Origin: DATAEG01 sp051001975 | Lineage (GTDB): Bacteria; Actinomycetota; Actinomycetes; Mycobacteriales; Jatrophihabitantaceae | DNA: 64,000 nucleotides | Assembly: GCA_051001975.1 (NCBI GenBank) | Contig: JBPCMU010000017.1 | Span: forward strand, 30,599-94,598 | Direction: 5' to 3' | Shown: positions 1 to 8,113 of the stretch, in pieces | Layout: each line of letters opens with the position of its first letter | How positions within the stretch are numbered: position 1 is the first letter of the stretch | Program-made: the position numbers and the translations under genes | The notes under the pieces: generated by a model | Database searches by the model: none | What the model was told of the DNA's origin: nothing | The model's input: only the letters and a program-made list of their open reading frames with translations

Positions 1-1
1 G

Positions 2-61
2 TTGATGTACGGCAACGAGGAATTGATCCGCGCGATACGGACCGACCGCGACTCCGAGTGA
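2..61 (+). CDS. C-terminal end of an unidentified gene, cut by the window edge
   Basis: An open frame enters from the left edge and stops at TGA 59-61. Its last residues are LMYGNEELIRAIRTDRDSE. The stop overlaps the ATG of the PIN-domain ORF (TGATG), so the two were translationally coupled. Position and coupling suggest the antitoxin of a type II toxin-antitoxin pair, but the visible tail is too short to assign a family. Confidence 0.4.
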   Translation: MMYGNEELIRAIRTDRDSE

Positions 62-213
62 TGGACTGCTTCGATGCGGACGCACTGATCTACGCGGCGC
101 TCGCCGATCACCCGCTCGGTCGTCGAGTTGCCGCGCTGGTGTGCAGCGAAGAGCGCACCGGCGCCGGCTCCGTCCTCCTGTTACCCGAGGTGCTCGGCAA
201 GCCGCTTCGGAGG
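61..213 (+). pseudogene. truncated PIN-domain (VapC-like) toxin remnant
   Basis: The ATG at 61 begins MDCFDADALIYAALADHPLG, which has the look of a PIN-domain ribonuclease N-terminus: the first catalytic Asp in DADALIYAA, then a GSVLLLPEVLGKP segment. Recognisable similarity ends near residue 50. The frame then stays open to 1062 only because it runs antisense through the phosphatase gene ending at 226, giving an arginine-rich sequence unlike any PIN domain. The later acidic residues of the active site are absent. A full PIN protein is about 130-145 residues, so this looks like a 3'-truncated toxin gene. A frameshift near 210 is an alternative. Confidence 0.5.
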
Positions 214-225
214 CGGCGTCGCCGG

Positions 226-1026
226 TCACGGCGTCGCGTCGCGCCAGACCATGACGACGGCGCGGTCGTCGTCATCGCGGGTCGGTACCTCTTCGATGAG
301 GCGGGCCGCCACCTTGCGCATCTCGCCGCTGCGCACGGCGCGTTCCGCGGCACGCATCAACCGGTCGGTGCCCAGGTCGATGTCGTGAGCCGGGTCCTCA
401 ACGACCCCGTCGGTGTAGAGGAGCAGTGCGTCGCCGGGGCGCATCGTCTTGTAGTCGGCACGCACCTGGACGGTCGGCACCACCCCCAGCACCGGCCCAC
501 GGCTGTCCGAGACCCGCCAGGAGTCCGCCTTCGACTCCATGTGCAAAGCCGGCGGATGCCCGGCGCTGCGTACCGAATACAGCCCCGTCTCGAGGTTGAC
601 CCTGATGTAGACGGCCGAGGCGAAGCCCTCCGCCCATGTTTGCCGACGCAGATAGTCGTTGGCCTGGATCAGGAAATCGGCGGGTCCGACCGCGCCGAGC
701 AGGCCCCCCATCGCACCGGACAGCAGCAGCGCGCGGGTGCCGGCCTCCACGCCCTTGCCGGACACGTCCACCAGCACCATGTCCAGGTGCAGGTTGCCGC
801 CGACGTCGTGCAGCCGGCTGGACAGGAAGTCACCGGCCATCGGAGCGCGGTTCGCCGCGCGCTGCTCCACGTCGACGTGCCAACCGGCTGGGAGGTCCGG
901 GACGGTGCCCTGGATGCGCAACTGCGCGCGGAGTTGCTCGATGACCGACTCCGCACTGATCCCGTCGAGTCCGGGGAGATCGGTCATGCCGACGCTCGTG
1001 CGGGGTTGTGGGGAGGCAGAGGACAT
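226..1026 (-). CDS. PP2C/SpoIIE-type serine phosphatase (RsbU-like)
   Basis: This is a 266-residue SpoIIE/PP2C phosphatase, a family that dephosphorylates anti-anti-sigma (STAS) proteins. Visible motifs are the first metal-binding Asp in APMAGDF, DVSGKGVEAG, the SAGHPPALH loop, LLLYTDGVVE and a C-terminal DDDRAVVMVW. There is no sensor domain (PAS, GAF or HAMP) ahead of the catalytic domain, only about 45 residues. I took the ATG at 1026. A GTG at 1035 and an ATG at 987 (MTDLPGLDG) are alternatives. No STAS protein or anti-sigma kinase is adjacent, so its target is unknown. Confidence 0.85.
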   Translation of the reverse strand: MSSASPQPRTSVGMTDLPGLDGISAESVIEQLRAQLRIQGTVPDLPAGWHVDVEQRAANRAPMAGDFLSSRLHDVGGNLHLDMVLVDVSGKGVEAGTRALLLSGAMGGLLGAVGPADFLIQANDYLRRQTWAEGFASAVYIRVNLETGLYSVRSAGHPPALHMESKADSWRVSDSRGPVLGVVPTVQVRADYKTMRPGDALLLYTDGVVEDPAHDIDLGTDRLMRAAERAVRSGEMRKVAARLIEEVPTRDDDDRAVVMVWRDATP

Positions 1027-1113
1027 AACGGCCACACCCTAACCCGACAACGGATTCCGTAGGCAGCGATCGCCCCTTATGTCATCGGCAGTTCACAGTG
1101 GCACTATCGACGG

Positions 1114-1491
1114 ATGCCCGTGTCGTCGGACGCTGCGCCGAGTTCCACCGACTCGACCAACGGCCCGACCCACCGACAACGTCGCCGAGCGAGCAGGCCA
1201 GCAGGCTCTGCACAACGGGAACCGAAGCCGACCCCGCCGGAGCCCCTCGCCCCGGACGCGGCTGTCGCATCCGAAAAGCCGCCGCCCGACCCGAAGCGCC
1301 GCGGCAACGCACCCCGCCGCGACAACGGGGAGCGCGCCTGGCGCGAGCTGGCCGGCAGCGGGCCGTCCCAGGTCGGCGTGGACGGTGCGCTGCGAGCCCG
1401 GGACGTCAACCGGCCGACCGAGGAGGAACTGGCCCAAGCCGAGCACGACACGGTGATTGTCCGGCGCAACTGGCGTCCGGACGACCACTAA
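1114..1491 (+). CDS. conserved small actinobacterial protein of unknown function
   Basis: This encodes 125 residues. The first 60 are a low-complexity Pro/Ala/Arg-rich segment, and the last 55 look like a compact conserved region (GERAWRELAGSGPSQVGVDG, then RARDVNRPTEEEL and IVRRNWRP). I know this C-terminal pattern from unnamed actinobacterial hypothetical proteins, but no function is known to me. The gene sits between the phosphatase and rpiB and converges on rpiB. The N-terminal start is uncertain because the variable region could be partly untranslated. Confidence 0.6.
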   Translation: MPVSSDAAPSSTDSTNGPTHRQRRRASRPAGSAQREPKPTPPEPLAPDAAVASEKPPPDPKRRGNAPRRDNGERAWRELAGSGPSQVGVDGALRARDVNRPTEEELAQAEHDTVIVRRNWRPDDH

Positions 1492-1497
1492 GCCGGC

Positions 1498-1956
1498 TCA
1501 GTCCCCCGGGCGGGACTTCTCGTACTCGGCGACCTCGTCGATGCGGCGTTGATGGCGCGGCGCGTTCGAGAACGGCGTGGCCACGAACAACTCCACGAAC
1601 CGCACCGCGTCGGCTTCGGGATGCATCCGCGCGCCGATACTGACTACATTGGCATCGTTGTGCTGCCGCGCCAGCGTCGCTGTCTCCTCGTTCCACACCA
1701 GCGCCGCGCGCACTCCGGGCACCTTGTTCGCTGCGATCTGCTCGCCGTTTCCCGAGCCGCCGATCACCACACCGAGGCTGCCCGGGTCACCGACCGTGCG
1801 GGTCGAGGCGTCGATACAGAACGACGGGTAGTCGTCCTGCGGGTCCAGGGCGAGCGCGCCGCAGTCGACCGGCTCGTGACCCAACTCCGCCAGCCTGGCG
1901 AGCAACACCGCCTTGAGGTCGAATCCGGCGTGGTCGCTGCCGAGGTAGATCCGCAT
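1498..1956 (-). CDS. rpiB: ribose-5-phosphate isomerase B
   Basis: This 152-residue protein of the RpiB/LacAB family interconverts ribose 5-phosphate and ribulose 5-phosphate in the pentose phosphate pathway. It opens with MRIYLGSDHAGFDLK (phosphate-binding SDHAGF). It has the active-site segment VVIGGSGNGEQIAANK, whose Ser replaces the Cys of E. coli RpiB as in mycobacterial enzymes, and ends with HQRRIDEVAEYE. The length fits the family. The frame stays open far upstream to 2436, but homology begins at this ATG, and the upstream part overlaps ctaG on the other strand. No clear Shine-Dalgarno is seen, so it may be leaderless. Confidence 0.93.
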   Translation of the reverse strand: MRIYLGSDHAGFDLKAVLLARLAELGHEPVDCGALALDPQDDYPSFCIDASTRTVGDPGSLGVVIGGSGNGEQIAANKVPGVRAALVWNEETATLARQHNDANVVSIGARMHPEADAVRFVELFVATPFSNAPRHQRRIDEVAEYEKSRPGD

Positions 1957-2047
1957 TCCGACATCTTGGCAGTAGTCGCCGTGACCGGCACGCGTCGGGC
2001 AGCGCAGGCGGCCGCAGCCGCTCAGTGGCGGGTGGGAGCATCGACAC

Positions 2048-2995
2048 GTGGTTGACGCCCTCAGCAGCCCGACCGCGACCTCTCTGCTCACCAGCTGGCG
2101 CTGGCAACCGATCGCCATCGCCGCCGTTGTACTAGCCGTCGCGTGGTACGCGCGTGCGGTGCGCCGGCTGCCAGCGGGACGAACTCGCTGGCCCCGGCGG
2201 CGTTCGGTGTGCTTCGGGGTCGGGTGCCTGTTGGTCATCTGGTCCAGCTGCGGATTCCTCGGCGTGTACGACCACGCCCTGTTCTCGGTATGGACGACGC
2301 AGACGCTGATCTTGCTGCTGCTCGCCCCGGCCGCGCTGATGGCGGGCCAGGTCGTCGAGCTGTCCGGCCGCCGACCGGGCGGTGCCGGGCTGCTGGCGCG
2401 GGCTGCTCGCGGTCGGGTCGGACGTTTCCTGGGCAACCCGTTGATCGGACCAGCCGTTGTCCCCCTGTTCAGCGCGGCGCTCTTCTTCGGCCCGGTGCCC
2501 GGCCTCGTCGCCCACTACGTCGTGCTGGGCTGGGTGCTACAGCTGGTCGTGGTCGCGGTCGGCGCCGGCATCGTCCTGCCGCTGGTCAACATCACCGCCG
2601 AGGGCAGCTCGCTGGCCGTCGGCCTGGCGCTGACCATCGGCAGCTTCGAGCTGGTGATGGACGCGGTACCCGGCATCGTGCTGCGGCTGTCCAGCAAGCC
2701 CGGGCAGTTCTTCGCGCACTGGGACGTCTACTCGTGGTCCCCGGCAGCGCTGCACGATCAGCAGCTGGCAGGATCGATCGTTTGGGGTGTGGCCGAGCTG
2801 CTCGACCTGCCGTTTCTGGTACTCATCTTCTGGCGCTGGCTGCGCGTCGATGCACAGGAGGCGGCTGAGACCGACGTGGTCCTCGACGCCGAGCGCATTG
2901 CCCGGGGTGATGCGTCCGATGACAATCTGCCGGCCAGTGATCCGCCCTGGTGGCTCGACGACCCGCGGCTGCGCGACCGGTTCCCCGACCGTTAG
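2048..2995 (+). CDS. CtaG-family cytochrome c oxidase assembly membrane protein
   Basis: This 315-residue polytopic membrane protein belongs to the caa3-type CtaG family (copper delivery to cytochrome oxidase CuB in Bacillus). Supporting features are about seven hydrophobic helices, the early GFLGVYDHALFSVWTTQTLI segment, the LVMDAVPGIVL helix and the late HDQQLAGSIVWGVAELLDL segment with its conserved His and Glu. The charged C-terminal 40 residues are presumably cytoplasmic. It starts at GTG 2048, 91 bp from rpiB and divergent from it. No oxidase subunit is in the window, so the role is a family inference. Confidence 0.85.
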   Translation: MVDALSSPTATSLLTSWRWQPIAIAAVVLAVAWYARAVRRLPAGRTRWPRRRSVCFGVGCLLVIWSSCGFLGVYDHALFSVWTTQTLILLLLAPAALMAGQVVELSGRRPGGAGLLARAARGRVGRFLGNPLIGPAVVPLFSAALFFGPVPGLVAHYVVLGWVLQLVVVAVGAGIVLPLVNITAEGSSLAVGLALTIGSFELVMDAVPGIVLRLSSKPGQFFAHWDVYSWSPAALHDQQLAGSIVWGVAELLDLPFLVLIFWRWLRVDAQEAAETDVVLDAERIARGDASDDNLPASDPPWWLDDPRLRDRFPDR

Positions 2996-3065
2996 CAACG
3001 GTTGTGGCCACCGGCCGAGCGAAGGTTGCGGAGCGAACTTGACGTTGTCGAATGGCGGGCTGAAC

Positions 3066-3404
3066 CTAACCAAACCGGATGCGGACGGTGCCGTCCGGAT
3101 CGTGACTGACCGGGTGCACGGCGACCGCGGCATCAGACGGCACCGGGCCGTACACGTGCGGGAATGACTCACCGCCGCCGTAGGAGTCCTCGACGCGGAT
3201 CTCCGCGCCCACCTTCGCCGGGTCGAGTTGCACGACGACCAGGTCCGGGACGGATTTGTAGAGGGCGTTGGCGGTGCGCTCCACCTGCCCGGCGAACGAG
3301 CAATGCACGAAGCCCTCGGTGTCCAGCGACTCCGGCGCATAACGGCCCACCTGCTGGGCCGCGGCCCAGATCGGCCCGGGCACCAAGTGGTAGAGCGCCT
3401 CCAC
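3066..3404 (-). CDS. DUF952 family protein
   Basis: This 112-residue protein has the DUF952 layout: LYHLVPGPIWAAAQ at the start, then ESLDTEGFVHCSF, LVVVQLDPAKVG, IRVEDSYGGGESFPHVYGPV and a short C-terminal tail. The family is small, cytosolic and without a defined reaction. It is related to toxin-like ADP-ribosyltransferase folds in some classifications, but I see nothing here that proves activity. It lies 8 bp downstream of the DsbA-like gene on the same strand, so the two are probably co-transcribed. Confidence 0.8.
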   Translation of the reverse strand: MEALYHLVPGPIWAAAQQVGRYAPESLDTEGFVHCSFAGQVERTANALYKSVPDLVVVQLDPAKVGAEIRVEDSYGGGESFPHVYGPVPSDAAVAVHPVSHDPDGTVRIRFG

Positions 3405-3412
3405 GAGCTGGT

Positions 3413-4090
3413 TCAGCCGGTCGGATACTCGAACTGAGGAGACTCGGTACGGGTGCGCTTAATCTCGAAGAAGTACGGATACGCAGCCAGGGTCTTGGCC
3501 GCGTCCCACAGCTGCCCGGCTTCCTCACCACCAGGGATGCGGGTGAGGACCGGACCGAAGAACGAGTGGCCGGCGACCCGGATGACCGGCGTACCCACGT
3601 CCATCCCAACCGGGTCCATGCCCTCGTGATGGCTGGCCCGCAATGCCTCGTCGTACTCGGTGGATTCGGCTGCATCGGCCAGATCAGCCGGCAGGTTGAC
3701 CGACTCCAGGGCCTCGACGATCAGCGCCCGGTCGTAGTCACGACCCTGCTCGAAGTGCCGGGTACCCAATGCGGTGTAGAGGTCGAACAGCACCTCGGGG
3801 CCGGCCTTCTGAGCTGCAGCAATGCAGACCCGCACCGGACCCCATCCGCGGTCCAGAAACGTCTTGTAGTCGTCGGAGAGCTCGGCGCGTCCCTCGTTCA
3901 GCACCGAGAGCGACATGACATGCCACCGGACGGCGACCCGGCGCACCTTGGTGACCTCGACGATCCACCGCGACGTCACCCACGCGAACGGACACGCCGG
4001 GTCGAACCAGAGATCGGCACTCTCGATGTTGACGATGCCGTTCGTGGCCTGCTCAGCAGAAGAATCACGCATGACATCGACAGTAGTCAT
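3413..4090 (-). CDS. DsbA/FrnE-like mycothiol-linked oxidoreductase (Rv2466c-like), monothiol active site
   Basis: This thioredoxin-fold protein with a helical insertion resembles M. tuberculosis Rv2466c, a mycothiol-dependent reductase. Shared segments include WFDPACPFAWVTSRW, VRWHVMSLSVLNE, the cis-Pro region VGTPVIRVAGHSFFGPVL and the ending FFEIKRTRTE. The active site reads CPFA, where Rv2466c as I recall it has CPWC. Only the N-terminal cysteine is present, which implies a monothiol (mycothiol-resolving) cycle. Start choice is uncertain: ATG 4090 is listed, ATG 4072 and one at 4138 are also open, and none has a clear ribosome binding site. It is divergent from pepN and followed by the DUF952 gene. 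Confidence 0.85.
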   Translation of the reverse strand: MTTVDVMRDSSAEQATNGIVNIESADLWFDPACPFAWVTSRWIVEVTKVRRVAVRWHVMSLSVLNEGRAELSDDYKTFLDRGWGPVRVCIAAAQKAGPEVLFDLYTALGTRHFEQGRDYDRALIVEALESVNLPADLADAAESTEYDEALRASHHEGMDPVGMDVGTPVIRVAGHSFFGPVLTRIPGGEEAGQLWDAAKTLAAYPYFFEIKRTRTESPQFEYPTG

Positions 4091-4161
4091 CGTGGCAGAC
4101 TCAGCGGGAGCACCGGCCTGTTCCGTGGGCCACCCCAATTGACGAGGAGTGAACTCCGACC

Positions 4162-6732
4162 GTGTCCGTGCCGAACCTAACTCGCGACGATGCGAGGGTC
4201 CGCGCCGATCTGCTGGCGATCGACAACTACGAGATCTACCTCGATCTCACCAGCGATGACGGAGCGCCATCGGAGCGCACCTTCCGCTCTCGCACCAAGA
4301 TCACCTTCTCCGCGACGACGCCAGGCACCTCGACGTTCGTCGACCTGATCGCCGATTCGATCCAGGAGGCCACCCTCAACGGCCGGCCCGTGGACGTGTC
4401 GGCGTACGAGCCGGAGAACGGCATCGTGCTGACCGACCTGCAGTCGCACAACGAGCTGATCATCGATGCGCAATGCCTCTACACGAACACCGGCGAAGGC
4501 CTGCACCGGTTCGTCGACCCGGTCGACAAGGAGTCCTACCTCTACTCCCAGTTCGAGACTGCGGATGCCAAGCGGATGTACGGCTGCTTCGACCAGCCCG
4601 ACCTGAAGGCAACGTTCACCGTCACCGTGACGGCGGCGCCGCACTGGGTGGTCATCAGCAACGGCCGGGTCACCGGGGTGGACGAGCACGATTACCGCAA
4701 GAGCTGGCACTTTGCCACCACCGCCAAGATGAGCCCTTACATCACCGCGCTGATCGCCGGCCCCTACCACGAGGTCCGCAGCGAACACGACGGCATCGAC
4801 CTCGGTCTGTACTGCCGCGCCACTGTGGCCGACGACCTCGACGCCGAGGCACTGTTCACCATCACCCGGCAGGGTTTCGACTGGTACCACGCCAACTTCG
4901 GTACCCGGTACGCCTTCGACAAGTACGACCAGCTGTTCGTTCCGGAATTCAACGCCGGCGCGATGGAGAATGCCGGCGCGGTCACGTTCCGTGAGGATTA
5001 CGTCTTCCGGTCGAAGGTCACCGATGCGCGCTACGAGCGGCGGGCCGAGACGATCCTGCACGAGATGGCGCACATGTGGTTCGGCGACCTCGTCACCATG
5101 CGCTGGTGGGACGACCTATGGCTGAACGAGTCGTTCGCCACTTACGCGTCGGTGCTGTGCATGAGCTCGGCGACGCAATGGACCGAAGTCTGGACGACGT
5201 TCGCCAACGTGGAGAAGACGTGGGCCTACCGCCAGGACCAGTTGCCGTCCACCCACCCGATCGCCACCGACGCACCGGACGTGCAGACCGCGGAGGTCAA
5301 CTTCGACGGGATCACCTACGCGAAGGGCGCCAGTGTCCTCAAGCAGCTAGGCGCCTACGTCGGCGTGGACAAGTTCCTCGCTGCGCTTCAGCAGTACTTC
5401 GTCGACCACGCCTACGGCAACACGACGCTGGCCGACCTGCTCGCCGCGCTGGAACACGCATCCGGGCGTGAGCTGTCGGACTGGTCCAAGCAGTGGCTGG
5501 AGACCACCGGCATCAACACCCTGCGGCCGGCGTTCACCGTCGCCGCGGACGGCACCTACGAGACGTTCGGCATCAGTCAAGACGCCCCGAGCGAGGTCGC
5601 CAAGGACAACACCCTGCGCACTCACCGCCTCGCAGTCGGCGTCTACCGATTCGACCAGGCCGGCGTACTGCGGCGCACCGACCGGATCGAGCTGGACGTG
5701 ACCGGCGAGCGCACTGCGGTCCCCGAACTCGTCGGAGTGGCCCAGGGCGATCTGCTGCTGGTGAACGACGACGACCTCACGTACTGCAAGTTGCGTCTGG
5801 ACGAGCGCAGCCTGGGCACGCTGGTCGACGGCGGCCTCGGCAAGTTGGCCGAGTCGTTGCCGCGGGCGTTGGCCTGGTCGGCTGCCTGGGACATGGTTCG
5901 CGACGGCGAGCTGGCCACCCGCGACTACCTCGCCCTGGTGCTCGGCAACATCGACATCGAAACCGACATCGGCATCGTCCAGTCGATCCAGCGACAGGTC
6001 CGCAGTGCGCTGACGCTGTACGCCGATCCGGACACCGCTGCGGAGGGCTGGACGGCGTGGGGGGCGAAGGCCGAGCAGTCGCTGCGTTCAGCCGAGCCGG
6101 GCTCGGACCGTCAGCTCGCCTGGGCGCAGGCCTTTCTCGGCGCGGCAAGCACGCCGGCGCACGTCCAAGTGGCCCGCTCCCTGCTCGACGGCTCGGCGCC
6201 GGTCGAAGGCCTGGCCATGGACACCGATCTGCGTTGGTCGGTGCTGCAGTCACTGGCAGCGTTGGGCGGCGCCACCGAGCAGGACCTGGAAGCGGAACTG
6301 GACCGCGACCCGTCGGCGGCCGGTCAGCGCGCCGCGGCCACCGCTCGTGCGCTGGTGCCAACCGAGGAAGCGAAGGCGGAGGCCTGGCGACTGGCCGCTG
6401 ACGACGACTCGATGGCCAACGCGATGCAGGAGGCCGTCATCCTTGGCTTCGCGCACCCTCGGCAGGGCGAACTGGTGAAGCCGTACGTGGGCAAGTATTT
6501 CGACTCCGTCCTCGGGGTGTGGAATCGACGCAGCAGCGAGCTGGCGCAGAACGTGGCGGTCGGGCTGTTCCCGTGCTGGACCTCGACGATCGACGACGAG
6601 ACGGTGGCCGCGGCCGACGCCTTCCTGGCCGGCCCAGACGTGCCCAAGTCACTGGCCCGGCTGGTCTCCGAGGGCCGCGCCGACGTGCAGCGTGCACAGG
6701 CGGCCCGCGCTGCCGACATTGCGATGCGCTGA
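4162..6732 (+). CDS. pepN: aminopeptidase N (M1 family metallopeptidase)
   Basis: This 856-residue M1 zinc aminopeptidase removes N-terminal residues from peptides in the cytosol. The exopeptidase motif GAMEN lies at residues 266-270 and the zinc motif HEMAH at 300-304, followed by the third ligand in NESFATY. The N-terminal beta-domain and the C-terminal helical ERAP1-like domain are complete, matching the 850-870 residues usual in actinobacteria. The GTG at 4162 gives the family start PNLTRDDA. A GAGGAG at 4144-4149 lies a rather long 12 bases upstream. A strong hairpin follows at 6749. Confidence 0.95.
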   Translation: MSVPNLTRDDARVRADLLAIDNYEIYLDLTSDDGAPSERTFRSRTKITFSATTPGTSTFVDLIADSIQEATLNGRPVDVSAYEPENGIVLTDLQSHNELIIDAQCLYTNTGEGLHRFVDPVDKESYLYSQFETADAKRMYGCFDQPDLKATFTVTVTAAPHWVVISNGRVTGVDEHDYRKSWHFATTAKMSPYITALIAGPYHEVRSEHDGIDLGLYCRATVADDLDAEALFTITRQGFDWYHANFGTRYAFDKYDQLFVPEFNAGAMENAGAVTFREDYVFRSKVTDARYERRAETILHEMAHMWFGDLVTMRWWDDLWLNESFATYASVLCMSSATQWTEVWTTFANVEKTWAYRQDQLPSTHPIATDAPDVQTAEVNFDGITYAKGASVLKQLGAYVGVDKFLAALQQYFVDHAYGNTTLADLLAALEHASGRELSDWSKQWLETTGINTLRPAFTVAADGTYETFGISQDAPSEVAKDNTLRTHRLAVGVYRFDQAGVLRRTDRIELDVTGERTAVPELVGVAQGDLLLVNDDDLTYCKLRLDERSLGTLVDGGLGKLAESLPRALAWSAAWDMVRDGELATRDYLALVLGNIDIETDIGIVQSIQRQVRSALTLYADPDTAAEGWTAWGAKAEQSLRSAEPGSDRQLAWAQAFLGAASTPAHVQVARSLLDGSAPVEGLAMDTDLRWSVLQSLAALGGATEQDLEAELDRDPSAAGQRAAATARALVPTEEAKAEAWRLAADDDSMANAMQEAVILGFAHPRQGELVKPYVGKYFDSVLGVWNRRSSELAQNVAVGLFPCWTSTIDDETVAAADAFLAGPDVPKSLARLVSEGRADVQRAQAARAADIAMR

Positions 6733-6748
6733 GCCACCAGTGGCGCGA

Positions 6749-6794
6749 TGATCAAGACGAGATGAGGGCTATAGCCCTCATCTCGCCTTGATCA
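6749..6794 (+). terminator. hairpin terminator after pepN
   Basis: A 20-base stem (arms 6749-6768 and 6775-6794, starting TGATCAAGACGAG and ending TCGCCTTGATCA) closes with a single mismatch over a 6-base loop. It begins 17 bases after the pepN stop. There is no long T tract, which is common for actinobacterial terminators. It isolates pepN from the lipoprotein gene downstream on the same strand. Confidence 0.7.
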
Positions 6795-6829
6795 TCATCG
6801 GTGGAGTGCAACCGTGTGGCCGTCCCGGC

Positions 6830-6860
6830 ACGTGTCAGAGGTACGTACTCGCTGACACGT
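6830..6860. promoter_or_regulatory. inverted repeat, candidate operator of the lipoprotein gene
   Basis: Perfect 9-base arms ACGTGTCAG (6830-6838) and CTGACACGT (6852-6860) are separated by 13 bases that contain a second small palindrome, GTACGTAC (6841-6848). The site ends 16 bases before the start codon at 6877 and just before a GGGAGG ribosome binding site. This suits a repressor operator better than a terminator. The regulator is unknown. Confidence 0.4.
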
Positions 6861-6876
6861 ACTCCGGGAGGCATCG

Positions 6877-7284
6877 ATGGCGGTCGCATTCAGAGCGGCG
6901 CTCGTCCTGCTCGTTGCCGCAGCTACCGGCCTGACCGGTTGCACGAGCGTCGTGACCGGCACGGCGACTCAGGCGCGGTGCACCCAGATAGCAATCGCCG
7001 ACCCGTGGATCACGTTCCAGCCTGCGTTACGCGACCACGACTCGTTGACGGTGGGCGGCCGCGGCTGGATCTCGGGCGTCACCCGTGTCGCCGACGTGAG
7101 CACTGACGGCACCCCGAACGCCGTGGAACTCGCCGAGGGGTCGGTGGCAGCCGAGACCCGATGCGGCGTGGTCGTCTCCCGCGTGAGCTGGGTCGAGGTG
7201 CATGCGATTCGGGCCGGTTCGGTCACGCTTACCAGCAAGGGAACCTCGGTCGCCGTGCTGCACGTGACGGTGCGCGCTCACTGA
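6877..7284 (+). CDS. small lipoprotein of unknown function
   Basis: This 135-residue protein has a lipoprotein signal peptide: a hydrophobic run at residues 7-18 and lipobox LTGC, with Cys22 as the lipidation site. Two more cysteines (in QARCTQ and TRCGVV) could form a disulfide outside the membrane. The mature part is short, Val/Thr-rich and predicted to be beta-rich. I recognise no family. The GGGAGG ribosome binding site lies at 6866-6871. It is transcribed separately from pepN, whose terminator lies upstream, and may be controlled by the inverted repeat at 6830-6860. Confidence 0.75.
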   Translation: MAVAFRAALVLLVAAATGLTGCTSVVTGTATQARCTQIAIADPWITFQPALRDHDSLTVGGRGWISGVTRVADVSTDGTPNAVELAEGSVAAETRCGVVVSRVSWVEVHAIRAGSVTLTSKGTSVAVLHVTVRAH

Positions 7285-7323
7285 CCGAGCCGCAACTGAC
7301 CACTGATGATCAGGCGGTTGAGG

Positions 7324-7788
7324 CTAATGGGTGGTGGGGGGTGGTGAGCCAGCGGCGTCGGCGAGCATCCGCAGGCCGGTGATCAGCCCGCCGGTCAGGT
7401 CGCCGCCGGCGAACGCGGCTCGCATCCCCAGGGCCGCGAGCGCACAGACCCGGTTCGGTAGCCGTCGCGCGGCAGCGTGAGTGGTGACGATGTGCAGCAC
7501 GCGCTGACCCGGCGAGACCACCAACAGCACGGCCCCAGAAGCAGGCACGTCGAGCTTGCCGATCAGCTTCTCGGCAGCGGCCCGCTGACCGCCCTCGACC
7601 TCGCCCACGTAGACGCTGAACAGCAGCCCGGTCTCCCGGCTGCCCAGCGTCAGCGCCTCGTCCAGCCGGGTCAGCTGACGTGGACTGAACGGCTGGTGCA
7701 ACCCGGACAGGTCGGTCGGGCCGGCATGCCGGGCAGCGTCGAAGGCTTCCCGATCTGCGTCGCTATAGCCGACCAGCTCACCACTCAC
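7324..7788 (-). CDS. DUF5130 (TPM-like) family protein
   Basis: The protein is about 154 residues with the DUF5130 pattern: FSPRQLTRLDEALTLGSRET, then LLFSVYVGEVEGG, then AVLLVVSPGQRVLHIVTT and a C-terminal helix. The family is related to TPM phosphatase-like domains, but no reaction is established to my knowledge. I chose GTG 7788 because a GGGGGTG lies 8 bases upstream and the start overlaps the stop of the membrane protein gene (7778-7780). GTG 7809 is an alternative. It occupies the place of Rv2468c relative to pepN. Confidence 0.75.
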   Translation of the reverse strand: MSGELVGYSDADREAFDAARHAGPTDLSGLHQPFSPRQLTRLDEALTLGSRETGLLFSVYVGEVEGGQRAAAEKLIGKLDVPASGAVLLVVSPGQRVLHIVTTHAAARRLPNRVCALAALGMRAAFAGGDLTGGLITGLRMLADAAGSPPPTTH

Positions 7789-8053
7789 CGCTGGCACCCC
7801 CGAGCGCACCGGTATCGACGGCTGTGTCCGGGTGCGGCTGCCCGGTGGTGAGGGCGCGACGCTCCGGGACGGCGGGTACGTCGGCCAATGCGGAGGGATG
7901 CGGCAGGAACCAGACCGTCGAATACGTCCACGGCCGGCCGGGTCGGTAGCGGTCGCGCTGCACGGTACTGCTGCCGAAAACAGCCACCGTCAGGATCAGG
8001 ACCAGGCCCAGCGGGATCCCGACGAACACGAGAACCGTCTCGACGATCGTCAT
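7778..8053 (-). CDS. small single-pass membrane protein
   Basis: This 91-residue protein has one N-terminal transmembrane helix (residues 4-27), then a basic stretch and a conserved-looking YRPGRPWTYSTVWFLP segment, with a flexible tail. It overlaps the DUF5130 gene by about 11 bases, so translation is probably coupled and the two products may act together at the membrane. I do not recognise a named family. Similar short proteins lie beside DUF5130 genes in other actinobacteria as far as I recall, which is the basis for calling it real. Confidence 0.65.
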   Translation of the reverse strand: MTIVETVLVFVGIPLGLVLILTVAVFGSSTVQRDRYRPGRPWTYSTVWFLPHPSALADVPAVPERRALTTGQPHPDTAVDTGALGGASGEW

Positions 8054-8113
8054 GCCGGATCACCGCTCGGGTTCAGGGACATCGACCGCATGGCCGACAC
8101 GATAGCGAGCGAG

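Noticed and set aside
58..1062. 334-codon open frame on the plus strand across the phosphatase gene
   Set aside because: Only the first 50 codons look like PIN. The rest is Arg/His-rich antisense of the phosphatase, as expected of high-GC codon bias.
1957..2436. Upstream extension of the rpiB frame to 2436
   Set aside because: RpiB homology starts at ATG 1956. The extension overlaps ctaG on the other strand and has no family similarity.
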